A stretch of DNA of 64,000 nt from Cetobacterium sp050033475 (GTDB taxonomy: Bacteria > Fusobacteriota > Fusobacteriia > Fusobacteriales > Fusobacteriaceae), in the NCBI RefSeq assembly GCF_050033475.1, contig NZ_CP188320.1:1-64000 (forward strand). Reading direction: 5' to 3'. The position numbers were made by a program, and so were the translations under genes. The notes under the pieces were generated by a model, which saw only the letters and a program-made list of their open reading frames with translations, was not told the origin of the DNA and searched no databases. How positions within the stretch are numbered: the first letter of the stretch is position 1; each line of letters starts with the position of its first letter. This document shows, piece by piece, positions 7,819 to 15,910 of this stretch.

Positions 7819-9171
7819 TTATTTTGCTAATTTTTTTAAAACTTTCATTTCTTTTCTTACAGATAAATATGTAACTATAACTGATAACATATCAGAAAAT
7901 GGTACTGCCATCCAAACTCCTTTAACTCCCCATAGTTTTGAAAATATTATTAAAGATGGTATTAAAAATAATACCTGTCTACAAAGACTCAAAAACATTG
8001 TCATTTTTGGTCTTCCAATAGCTTGAAAATAAACTGAAGTTATAATTTGAAATCCTAAGAAAGGTAATAATAAAGTAAATATTTTTAATCCCTTAGAAGC
8101 TACTGCAATTAATTCCGCATCTTGAGTAAATATGTATATAAAATATTTTGATAAAAATTGAATACATAAAAATCCCAAAGTAGAAATTATTGTAGCTCCC
8201 ATAATAGCTTTTATCAAAGATTCTCTTACTCTTTTATACAACTTAGCTCCATAATTATATCCAAGAATTGGTTGTAAGCCTTGATTTATACCAAAAATTG
8301 GCATTAAAACAAAGGTCACTATTCCATTTACAATTGTCATAGCTCCAACAGCTATATCTCCGCCATATATTTTAAGCATGTTGTTAGCAATTAAATTTAC
8401 ACAACTAGAACCTATCTGTAACATAAAAGGTCCTGCCCCTATTGCTAAAATTTTCTGTATTCTAAATAGTTTTAAATACATATTTTTTATGCTTAACTTT
8501 ATTCCACTGTATTTGGAAGTAAAATACAATATGGTCCATAACGCTGAAGCAAATTGTGAAATTATTGTAGCTAATGCGGCTCCCTTAACTCCCATGTCTA
8601 AATAAAATATAAATATAGGATCTAAAACTATATTTATTATAGCTCCAATTAATAAGGTTATCATTGACATTCTTGGATTTCCATCAGCTCTAATTGCTGC
8701 ATTTGCTATATAACCAACTGTTGCAAAGGGAAATCCCATAGCTACAATTCTTAAATAATCCTTAGCATACTTAGCTGTAATTTCACTTGCTCCTAATTTT
8801 AATATATAAAAATCCATAAATTTTATTGTTATTATTGCAATTACAATTCCAACCAATGTTCCTAAAAATATTCCATTTCCTAAATATTCTTCTGCTTCTT
8901 TTTTATTTTTTTCTCCTAATTTCAAAGAAATATTTGTAGCACCACCTAGTCCTATCAATAAAGCAAAAGCAAAGGAAAAAATCATTACTGGAAAAACTAC
9001 TCCAACTCCAGCTATAGCTAAATGCCCTACATCTCTAATATTTCCAATATAAATTCTATCAACAATATTATATAGAGCATTTACTACCATTCCGATCATT
9101 GCTGGCAAAGAAAACTGCACCAACAATTTCGTTATTTTTTCTTCTCCCATTAATTCATGTTTCTTACTCAT
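7819..9171 (-). CDS. MATE family efflux transporter
   Basis: The 450-residue protein has about twelve hydrophobic segments in two similar halves. The MATE-type N terminus reads LLVQFSLPAMIGMVVNALYNIVDRIYIG, and the second-half repeat reads GAMTIVNGIVTFVLMPIFGINQGLQPILGYNYGA, typical of the MepA/NorM-like subgroup. It exports cationic drugs or metabolites across the inner membrane using a Na or H gradient. The ribosome site is AGGGGAGG. A divergent MarR-type regulator starts 152 bp away with a palindrome between them, so repression by that regulator is likely. Substrate cannot be read from sequence. Confidence 0.92.
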   Translation of the reverse strand: MSKKHELMGEEKITKLLVQFSLPAMIGMVVNALYNIVDRIYIGNIRDVGHLAIAGVGVVFPVMIFSFAFALLIGLGGATNISLKLGEKNKKEAEEYLGNGIFLGTLVGIVIAIITIKFMDFYILKLGASEITAKYAKDYLRIVAMGFPFATVGYIANAAIRADGNPRMSMITLLIGAIINIVLDPIFIFYLDMGVKGAALATIISQFASALWTILYFTSKYSGIKLSIKNMYLKLFRIQKILAIGAGPFMLQIGSSCVNLIANNMLKIYGGDIAVGAMTIVNGIVTFVLMPIFGINQGLQPILGYNYGAKLYKRVRESLIKAIMGATIISTLGFLCIQFLSKYFIYIFTQDAELIAVASKGLKIFTLLLPFLGFQIITSVYFQAIGRPKMTMFLSLCRQVLFLIPSLIIFSKLWGVKGVWMAVPFSDMLSVIVTYLSVRKEMKVLKKLAK

Positions 9172-9193
9172 ATTCCTCCCCTAAAAAAACAAT

Positions 9194-9214
9194 AGTTATC
9201 ATTATATAATAACT
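9194..9214. promoter_or_regulatory. Candidate MarR operator
   Basis: The palindrome AGTTAT-N9-ATAACT lies 23 bp upstream of the MATE start and in the intergenic region shared with the MarR gene. Its size and location fit MarR-family operators. It is an assignment by position only. Confidence 0.4.
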
Positions 9215-9323
9215 TAAAATAAATATTAACTCAATAATAAAAAATATTTAGCCATTTTATAAAATATATTGTATAATTTTTATGAAAATCATAAAAAAAT
9301 TTTACTATTTAAAGGAGAACACA

Positions 9324-9749
9324 ATGGCTAATTTAAAAAAGGGGTTAGTCCGTAATTTACTTTTCTTTTCAAATTTTTTGACTGAAAAAATCCAAGATGT
9401 TGTTAATGAGTTTCATTTAACTCATTCTGAATATTTAATTTTAAGATATATTTTAGATTTTGAAAGTACTACTCAATATGATATCGCTAAAAAATTACAT
9501 ATCTCAACTCAGCGTTGCAATCAAATTACAAAAATTTTATCTGAAAAAAATTATATTACTAAACAAAACTCTTTAAAAGGAAAATTAATAAAAAAAGAAT
9601 TATTTATAACACCCCAAGGAAAAAATTTGTTAAATGAAATTTCTAAAAAATTATTTGAAAATTTTCAAAAAGAACCTATTCCAAATGAAGAATTAATTAT
9701 TTTAAATTTAACATTGCAGAAATTAAATAATTTCATACAAAAAAATTAA
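9324..9749 (+). CDS. MarR family transcriptional regulator
   Basis: This 141-residue protein has a winged helix. The recognition region is YDIAKKLHISTQRCNQITKILSEKNYITKQNSLKGKLIKKELFITPQGK, with the characteristic wing followed by T-x-x-G. The start at 9324 is preferred over the in-frame ATG 42 nt upstream because AAAGGAG sits right before it. It is divergent from the MATE pump at 7819-9171, the usual arrangement for a local repressor of a multidrug exporter that is released by ligand binding. It ends in a terminator shared with the alcohol dehydrogenase gene on the other strand. Confidence 0.85.
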   Translation: MANLKKGLVRNLLFFSNFLTEKIQDVVNEFHLTHSEYLILRYILDFESTTQYDIAKKLHISTQRCNQITKILSEKNYITKQNSLKGKLIKKELFITPQGKNLLNEISKKLFENFQKEPIPNEELIILNLTLQKLNNFIQKN

Positions 9750-9783
9750 AAAAAGAGAACAGCATAAGCCATTCTCTTTTTTA
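9748..9783. terminator. Bidirectional terminator, marR / adh
   Basis: A 9-bp stem (9751-9759 with 9772-9780) is flanked by A-rich and T-rich runs between convergent genes. Confidence 0.75.
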
Positions 9784-10953
9784 TAATGCCATTTTTAAAA
9801 TATTTAAAACATCTTCTTTATATAATTTTTTCATAGTTCCCAATGGTCCATTCATAGTTGCTCCAAGTGCCATTTCTTCAAATTTTGTATCATCTATTCC
9901 TAATTCGCTTAATTTTTCTGGAATTCCCAATGAATTAAAAAATTCTCTAGTAATTTCTATAGATTTTTTTGCCACATCCATTGGATCAGTACCAGGAATT
10001 TTCCAAACTATTTTTCCATAATCTACAAATCTATGAACATTTTCTGGAGATAATACATATTCCATCCAATAAGGAGTTAATATTCCCAATCCTACACCAT
10101 GTGTAATATCATATTTTGCACTTAATTCATGCTCTATCATATGAGTAGCCCAATCTGTGGACTCTTTTCCGTATGTTACTAAACCATTCAAAGCCAATGA
10201 ACTTGCCCACATTAAATTTGCTCTAGCTTCATAATCATCAGGAAATTCATAAGCCTTTGGACCAAAATGAATTACTGTTTTTAATAATCCTTCTATTAAT
10301 CTTGATTCCAAATATCCTTTTTTATCTGGAGAAAAATATTGTTCAAAAAGATGACTTATAATATCAACAGTTCCAGAAGCTGTTTGATATTTACTAACTG
10401 TAAAAGTATATGTTGGGTCTAAAATTGAAAATACTGGTCTTAATAAATCTGATCCAATACTTAATTTTTGATTCTTTTCAAAATTAGAAATAACACTATT
10501 TCCATTCATTTCACTTCCAGTTGCTGCTAAAGTTAAAATACTTGCAACAGGTAGAGCCTCTTTTAATAATTCATATTTTTTATTTACATATAAATCTTCC
10601 CACAAATCTCCCTCATATTTACTTTGAGCTGCAATTGCTTTAGCACAATCTATTGTACTTCCTCCACCTACAGCTAAAACCAAAGTTAAATTATGTTCTC
10701 TACATAATTTAGCTCCTTCTCTCACTGTTTCTATTCTTGGATTGGGATCTACTCCAAAAAGTTCTACAGATTCTATACCACATTCTTTTAAATTTTTAAT
10801 TACTTCATCATATAATCCGCTTTTTTTTATACTATTTTTACCATATAAAAATAATATTTTTTTTCCATAAGGTAATATTTCTTTTCCTAAATTTTTTATC
10901 TGATCCTTTCCAAATAAAATTTTAGTAGAAATATTATAAGTAAAATTTTTCAT
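9781..10953 (-). CDS. Iron-containing alcohol dehydrogenase, butanol dehydrogenase-like
   Basis: At 390 residues it has full family length. The NAD(P)-binding loop is AVGGGSTIDCAKAIA (about residues 96-110). Metal ligands fall in GTVDIISHLFEQYF and DITHGVGLGILTPYWMEYV. The order and length match NADPH-type butanol/aldehyde reductases of the BdhA/YqhD group. It would reduce an aldehyde to an alcohol during fermentation, disposing of NAD(P)H. The Crp-type regulator gene lies 31 nt upstream on the same strand, so the two are probably one transcript. Exact substrate is not determined by sequence. Confidence 0.9.
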   Translation of the reverse strand: MKNFTYNISTKILFGKDQIKNLGKEILPYGKKILFLYGKNSIKKSGLYDEVIKNLKECGIESVELFGVDPNPRIETVREGAKLCREHNLTLVLAVGGGSTIDCAKAIAAQSKYEGDLWEDLYVNKKYELLKEALPVASILTLAATGSEMNGNSVISNFEKNQKLSIGSDLLRPVFSILDPTYTFTVSKYQTASGTVDIISHLFEQYFSPDKKGYLESRLIEGLLKTVIHFGPKAYEFPDDYEARANLMWASSLALNGLVTYGKESTDWATHMIEHELSAKYDITHGVGLGILTPYWMEYVLSPENVHRFVDYGKIVWKIPGTDPMDVAKKSIEITREFFNSLGIPEKLSELGIDDTKFEEMALGATMNGPLGTMKKLYKEDVLNILKMAL

Positions 10954-10984
10954 AATAACCTCCTATATTCTAATTCAATAAATT

Positions 10985-11620
10985 TTAAATTAATAATTCC
11001 AATAATCCTTTTTTATCTATTACTGTTATTTTTTTTCTTTCTTTTCTTATTATATTATTTTCTACAAGAATTTTTATATTCCTTGTCAAATTTCTATAAC
11101 TAACATTTAATTCTCCTGCTAAATCATATAAATTTTTAAAATTAACTTCATAATTATTTTTTACCAAAAATTGAGCCAGTAATAATTTTAAAGGTAAAGT
11201 ATTTTTTAATAAAATTGCTCGATTAGTTTTTAATAATTTTTTATTTCCTTCCATGGCTAAAAATTTCCAAAAATAACTATTATCTTTTAAATATTTATCT
11301 GCTAAATTAAAAGGTAAAATTAATATCGTTGTATTTTCTATAGCAACTACATCATATAAAACTTCAACCTCTGCAACATATTCAATATCACCAAAGATTT
11401 CTAAAGGATCTAAAGAATTAATAAAAATTCTATTCCCATTAGAAAGAATATAAGAAATCTCAACTTTTCCCGAAAGAATAAAATAAATATTATTTACTTT
11501 ACTATCCGATTCTAAAATAAAATTTCCTTTTTTATAATTACTTATTGATAGTTTATCCCATAAAATTTCGGGAATTATTTTTTCTAATTTGTTTTTTAAT
11601 ATTTCGTTTTTTATTATCAT
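10985..11620 (-). CDS. Crp/Fnr family transcriptional regulator
   Basis: The 211-residue protein has an N-terminal cyclic-nucleotide-binding fold (about residues 20-125, with KGNFILESDSKVNNIYFILSGKVEISY and the turn DPLEIFGDIE). A C-terminal helix-turn-helix follows (about 160-200, FKNLYDLAGELNVSYRNLTRNIKILVENNII). The N terminus has no Cys cluster, so it is not an Fe-S FNR; effector unknown. It precedes the alcohol dehydrogenase by 31 nt and diverges from pdp, and could regulate either. A GACA-TT-TGTC palindrome lies just upstream of its own start near 11642-11651. The ribosome site GGAGG sits about 12 nt from the ATG, slightly far. Confidence 0.85.
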   Translation of the reverse strand: MIIKNEILKNKLEKIIPEILWDKLSISNYKKGNFILESDSKVNNIYFILSGKVEISYILSNGNRIFINSLDPLEIFGDIEYVAEVEVLYDVVAIENTTILILPFNLADKYLKDNSYFWKFLAMEGNKKLLKTNRAILLKNTLPLKLLLAQFLVKNNYEVNFKNLYDLAGELNVSYRNLTRNIKILVENNIIRKERKKITVIDKKGLLELLI

Positions 11621-11724
11621 AAAACAAAAAAACCTCCATTTGAGACATTTGTCCTATTTTTTATTATATAAATCTTATATCATAAAAACATAGAGATGTG
11701 AATAAATAAATGGAGGTCCTTTCT

Positions 11725-13038
11725 ATGAGAGCTGTAGATATAATTGAAAAAAAGAGAGACGGAATTGAATTAACTGAGGCTGAAATTAGCTTTTTTCTTG
11801 ATGGAGCTATGAATGGTACTGTACCAGATTACCAATTATCAGCTTTTCTTATGGCTGTTTATTTCAATGGAATGACTAAGGAAGAATTAAAAACTTTCAC
11901 AAGTAAAATGATGCATAGTGGAGATTTAATTACATTTGAAGGTATAAAAAAATTCTTAATAGATAAACATTCAACTGGAGGAGTTGGAGATAAAACAACT
12001 ATCGCTTTAGCTGGATTATTTGCTGCATTTGATATTGGAACTGCTAAATTATCTGGAAGAGGTTTAGGACACACAGGTGGAACAATTGATAAATTTGAAG
12101 CTATAAAAGGATTTAAATTCCCTGAAACTAGAGATGAATTAGTACATATGGTAAATGAAACTGGTACTGGTATCATGGGATATTCTGATAAAATAGTTCC
12201 TTTAGATAAAAAATTATATTCTTTAAGAGATGTAACTGCGACAGTTTCAAGTATTCCTCTAATTGCAAGTTCAATTATGAGTAAAAAATTAGCTGTACAA
12301 GCTGATGGTATTATTCTTGATGTTAAAGTTGGATCTGGTGCATTTATGAAAAATATTGATCAAGCTAGAGAATTAGCTAAAACAATGTTAAGCATTGGAG
12401 ATTCTTTTGATAGAAAAGTTGTTACTGTATTAACTAATATGGATCAACCTTTAGGACATGCTGTAGGAAACTCAAATGAAATTATAGAAGCTATCGAAAC
12501 TTTAAAAGGTAGAGGACCAGAAGATTTTACAGAATTAGTTGAAACACTTGTAGCTGTTGCTTTACAAATTAAAGGAGATGTAAAAACTTTAGAAGAAGGT
12601 AAAGCTGAAGTTTTAAAAGCTATTAAATCTGGAAAAGCTATTAACCATTTAAAAGAATTTATTGCTTGTGCAGGTGGAAATCCTCAATTAGTTGATGACT
12701 ATTCATTATTACCTAAAGCTAAACATGAATTCCAAGTTAAAGCTAAAAAATCTGGATGGGTTTCTAGAATTGAAGCTGAAGAAGTTGGAAAATCTGCAAT
12801 GGTATTAGGTGCTGGTAGAGAAACTAAAGAAGATACTATTGACCATGCTGTTGGTGTAGTTTTACATAAAAAAGTTGGAGATTATGTAACTGAAGGAGAT
12901 ATTTTAGCAACTATCCAATATAATGATAAAAATTTAGAAAATTCTATAAAACTTCTTGAAAATGCCTACACTATATCTGATAAAGAAGTAGGAAAAAATA
13001 GTGTTATTTTTGAAATTCACTCTGTAAACGTATTATAA
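11725..13038 (+). CDS. pdp: Pyrimidine-nucleoside phosphorylase
   Basis: The 437-residue protein has the phosphorylase signature SGRGLGHTGGTIDKFEAI (about residues 111-128). Phosphate-binding KHSTGGVGDKTT comes before it and the dimer-interface MRAVDIIEKKRDG motif is at the N terminus. It cleaves uridine, deoxyuridine and thymidine with phosphate to base and (deoxy)ribose-1-phosphate. The start at 11725 is used because the nearby upstream ATG at 11710 overlaps the GGAGG ribosome site itself. deoC follows after 13 nt, forming a deoxynucleoside salvage operon. No phosphopentomutase gene is next to it. Confidence 0.95.
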   Translation: MRAVDIIEKKRDGIELTEAEISFFLDGAMNGTVPDYQLSAFLMAVYFNGMTKEELKTFTSKMMHSGDLITFEGIKKFLIDKHSTGGVGDKTTIALAGLFAAFDIGTAKLSGRGLGHTGGTIDKFEAIKGFKFPETRDELVHMVNETGTGIMGYSDKIVPLDKKLYSLRDVTATVSSIPLIASSIMSKKLAVQADGIILDVKVGSGAFMKNIDQARELAKTMLSIGDSFDRKVVTVLTNMDQPLGHAVGNSNEIIEAIETLKGRGPEDFTELVETLVAVALQIKGDVKTLEEGKAEVLKAIKSGKAINHLKEFIACAGGNPQLVDDYSLLPKAKHEFQVKAKKSGWVSRIEAEEVGKSAMVLGAGRETKEDTIDHAVGVVLHKKVGDYVTEGDILATIQYNDKNLENSIKLLENAYTISDKEVGKNSVIFEIHSVNVL

Positions 13039-13051
13039 TTAGGAGGACCCT

Positions 13052-13717
13052 ATGAAATTAAATAAATATATTGATCATACAGTTTTAAAAGCTGTTACAG
13101 AACCAAAAGATGTTAAAAAATTATGTGCTGAAGCTAGAGAATATGATTTCTTTTCAGTATGTATCAATGGATGCTATGTAAAATTAGCTGCAAAGGAACT
13201 TCAAGGTTCAGATGTTAAAGTTTGTGCTGTTATTGGATTCCCTCTTGGAGCTATGTCTACTGAATCAAAAGTATTTGAAGCTACTCAATGTATAAAAGAT
13301 GGAGCATCAGAAATTGATATGGTTATCAACGTTGGAATGTTAAAAGCTGGAGAATATGATTACGTTGAAAATGAAATTAGAAAAATTAAAGAAGCAATTG
13401 GAACAAATGTTCTAAAAGTAATTATCGAAAATTGCTATTTAACTGATGAACAAAAAAGAATTGCTACTGAATTATGTTTAAAAGCAAATGCTGACTTTGT
13501 TAAAACTTCTACAGGATTTGGAACTGGGGGAGCTACATTTGAAGATATCGCTCTTATGAAATCCATCGTTGGAGATAAAGCACAATTAAAAGCTGCTGGT
13601 GGAGTTAGAGACTTAGCAACTGCTAAAAAGTATATTGAATTAGGAGCTACTAGACTTGGAACTTCATCTGGTGTTGAGTTAATGACAACTGGAACTGCTG
13701 ATCCTAACAAATATTAA
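13052..13717 (+). CDS. deoC: Deoxyribose-phosphate aldolase
   Basis: This is a 221-residue class I aldolase with a TIM-barrel. The Schiff-base lysine lies in ADFVKTSTGFGTGGAT (about residues 146-161), with a second conserved Lys in VLKVIIENCYL. The beginning LNKYIDHTVLKA is typical. It splits 2-deoxyribose-5-phosphate into acetaldehyde and glyceraldehyde-3-phosphate, feeding glycolysis. It is translated from an AGGAGG site 13 nt after pdp and ends the operon at a strong terminator. Confidence 0.95.
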   Translation: MKLNKYIDHTVLKAVTEPKDVKKLCAEAREYDFFSVCINGCYVKLAAKELQGSDVKVCAVIGFPLGAMSTESKVFEATQCIKDGASEIDMVINVGMLKAGEYDYVENEIRKIKEAIGTNVLKVIIENCYLTDEQKRIATELCLKANADFVKTSTGFGTGGATFEDIALMKSIVGDKAQLKAAGGVRDLATAKKYIELGATRLGTSSGVELMTTGTADPNKY

Positions 13718-13733
13718 TTTAATTATTAATTTT

Positions 13734-13773
13734 AAGAAGTAATTTAAATTTATTAAATTACTTCTTTTTTTTT
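13734..13773 (+). terminator. Terminator of pdp-deoC
   Basis: A 14-bp perfect stem (13734-13747 with 13753-13766) is followed by T residues. Confidence 0.9.
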
Positions 13774-13823
13774 CATAATTATGTTAAAATGATTAGTAAA
13801 ATTGAAGTTTATCGGAGGCAAAA

Positions 13824-14240
13824 ATGCAAGTTATAAGTAAAGATAAACCAAAAGGACAATCCTTTGGTGTTTTAAAAAAAATGAAAAAAGCAAAAAGAAT
13901 TGAAGCTCAAAAAGAACATATGAGAAGAGCAGAAAATAAAAGAAAAAATTCTGAAAATAGAAAAGAAAGAGTTCTTGAAAATGAGTTATTAGAAAAAATT
14001 GCTCAAGTTAAAATTTTAGGTTTCTATAAAAATATGTTAAGAGTTTTAATTAATGGTGAAGAAGAAAAAAGAGCATTAACTTTCGTAAGAAGAAATGCTG
14101 ATTTATTTGAAAACCTTAATTCAATTGGAGAGTTTGAAGTTAAACTTTTTGGAGAATCTATACAACTAAGAAAATTAAGTAATTTCTCTGAAATGAAAGA
14201 ATCTTTAATAGAAGATATCAAATTTGAAAATTCAAAATAG
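13824..14240 (+). CDS. Unknown small basic helical protein
   Basis: The first half of this 138-residue protein (about 1-65) is extremely rich in Lys/Arg/Glu and predicted helical (for example KKMKKAKRIEAQKEHMRRAENKRK). The second half reads as a compact alpha/beta unit (ILGFYKNMLRVLINGEEEKRALTFVRRNADLFENL, then EFEVKLFGESIQLRKL). There is no signal peptide or membrane segment, so it is cytoplasmic; the basic helix could bind nucleic acid. A CGGAGG site and its own terminator show a real, separately expressed gene. I do not recognise a family. Confidence 0.7.
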   Translation: MQVISKDKPKGQSFGVLKKMKKAKRIEAQKEHMRRAENKRKNSENRKERVLENELLEKIAQVKILGFYKNMLRVLINGEEEKRALTFVRRNADLFENLNSIGEFEVKLFGESIQLRKLSNFSEMKESLIEDIKFENSK

Positions 14241-14250
14241 TCTTAAAACA

Positions 14251-14283
14251 AAAAAGAGAGCATTATAAATGCCCTCTTTTTTT
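14251..14283. terminator. Bidirectional terminator after the basic protein
   Basis: A 10-bp stem with one mismatch (14254-14263 with 14269-14278) is flanked by A and T runs, shared by convergent genes. Confidence 0.75.
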
Positions 14284-15829
14284 ATTTAGAATTTTCTAAA
14301 AATCTATTATAGGCCTTTTGATTAATTTCAATAGCCTCATCTATTCCAACAGATTTTAAACGCTTCAAATAGTCTTCATATGTTTTATCAAAATCATCTG
14401 CTCCTAAAATCCATTTCTGACTCATCTCTTCCAATAACATCTTTAATTGGAAAGATATTTTTTGTAATTTTTTACTTTCTTCTGCTGTATATTTTAAATT
14501 TGGCATTGGATCAACAATATAATCATTTGCCATATACATCTCTGCAAATTCCATTGCTTGTGGATTCCCCCAAGCTTTTTCATAGGTATAATCTTGTAAT
14601 GCTCCTATTTTAAATTGAACTCCTTCATTATTTAATATTTCTAAAGGATTCTTTCCTTCTACCTTCATAACCTTATCTGTAAAGTATTTATTTCCCTTAG
14701 AATCTCTCTTAAAGGTATCTCCTTCAACTCCCCAGTTATATAACTCATATCCCTTAGGACTAAACCAATAATCAAAATATTTTATTAATGTCACTGGGTC
14801 CTTTGCTGAAGCTGTTATTCCCCATCCACCAAATGAAGTTGGTCTAGCATCTGGAGCATAACTCTTCCCTTTATACTTCGGAGGAGCTATGGCTATAAAC
14901 TTGAAATTTTTATTTTCTTCTTTTAATTGTGTATCCGTATTATATGCTGTGGTACTAGGGAACCAATCAAAAGTTATCCCTCCAAGATTATTTCTTAACA
15001 TATAATCCCTTGTCTGAAATCCTCTTGTAAATATTTCTGGGTCTATTAATCCTTCTTTGTACCACTTGATTACTTCCTTCATTGCTTCTTTATATCTTGC
15101 TTCTTGAGGTCCGTAAATTATTTTATTATTCTTATCAGCATAAAATCCTGTTCTTGCCCCAAATAATCCTACTAACTCCTTATGAGCAAATTCTGCAGTT
15201 CTTTCAAAGTATGGAATCTCATCTGCAACCCCATTTCCATTTGGATCCTTCTCTTTAAAGGCCTTCATAACTTGATAAAACTCTTCCATAGTTTGTGGTT
15301 GTTTTAATCCTAGCTTATCTAACCAATCCTGTCTTATAAATAGTCCCTGTGAAGCTCTCATATTATACCAATCATAATAAGCAGGAATAATATATATATT
15401 TCCATCTGCAGCTACAGCATCCATTTTGTATCTTGGATATTTTTCAAAAAATGCTTTTATATTTGGACCATGTTTATCTATTAAATCGTTTAGTGGTATC
15501 ATTCCACCTTCCATCCCTAAATTTTCTAATTTATCTGTAGCTGAAAGTGAAATTATATCAGGAAGTTTTCCTGAAGATACTGCTAAATTGAAAGCTTGTA
15601 ATTCCTCTGTTAAATTTTTTGAGCTTCCACTTTTTAACTTTACATTTGTATCTTTGAACGCTTCTTTAAAAACTGTCCAATTTTCATCAAATACTCTACC
15701 ATTTTGAATTGCTAAAATTGTAAAAGTTTCAGGTTTCTTCAAAATTTTATAGTCTTTATTTTCTCCATAAATATTTCCAGATAGTAGTCCCAAAGTTGTT
15801 AAGATTATACAAGTTTGTTTTCTCTTCAT
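14282..15829 (-). CDS. ABC transporter periplasmic solute-binding protein (paralog 2)
   Basis: This 515-residue precursor starts with MKRKQTCIILTTLGLLSGNIYGE, a Sec signal peptide without a Cys at the cleavage site, so the mature protein should be soluble in the periplasm. Homologs of this large family-1 group in Gram-positives are lipoproteins. Domain features include ISLSATDKLENLGMEGGMIPLNDLID, DPNGNGVADEIPYF (a Ca-binding-like loop), and FDWFPSTTAYNT. It is closely similar along its whole length to the gene upstream at 15911-17461. A terminator separates the two, so this copy is separately expressed or gets readthrough. Expected ligand: sulfated uronic-acid oligosaccharides, inferred from neighbours. 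Confidence 0.88.
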   Translation of the reverse strand: MKRKQTCIILTTLGLLSGNIYGENKDYKILKKPETFTILAIQNGRVFDENWTVFKEAFKDTNVKLKSGSSKNLTEELQAFNLAVSSGKLPDIISLSATDKLENLGMEGGMIPLNDLIDKHGPNIKAFFEKYPRYKMDAVAADGNIYIIPAYYDWYNMRASQGLFIRQDWLDKLGLKQPQTMEEFYQVMKAFKEKDPNGNGVADEIPYFERTAEFAHKELVGLFGARTGFYADKNNKIIYGPQEARYKEAMKEVIKWYKEGLIDPEIFTRGFQTRDYMLRNNLGGITFDWFPSTTAYNTDTQLKEENKNFKFIAIAPPKYKGKSYAPDARPTSFGGWGITASAKDPVTLIKYFDYWFSPKGYELYNWGVEGDTFKRDSKGNKYFTDKVMKVEGKNPLEILNNEGVQFKIGALQDYTYEKAWGNPQAMEFAEMYMANDYIVDPMPNLKYTAEESKKLQKISFQLKMLLEEMSQKWILGADDFDKTYEDYLKRLKSVGIDEAIEINQKAYNRFLENSK

Positions 15830-15867
15830 ACTTCCCCCTTAACACTTTTAATTAATATTTTGTAGAA

Positions 15868-15902
15868 AATAAAAAGTCTAAACCTTTATGGCTTAGACTT
15901 TT
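15868..15902 (-). terminator. Terminator between the two solute-binding protein genes
   Basis: An 8-bp AAGTCTAA-type stem, extended by two G-C pairs around an A/T loop, lies immediately after the first paralog and is followed on the minus strand by T residues. Confidence 0.75.
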
Positions 15903-15910
15903 AAATTAAA

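Noticed and set aside
11642..11651. FNR/CRP-type operator GACA-TT-TGTC upstream of the Crp-like gene
   Set aside because: Only four-base arms and unlike the FNR consensus TTGAT-N4-ATCAA; too weak to list as a site.
11710..11724. pdp start at ATG 11710
   Set aside because: This ATG is part of ATGGAGG, the ribosome site for the ATG at 11725.
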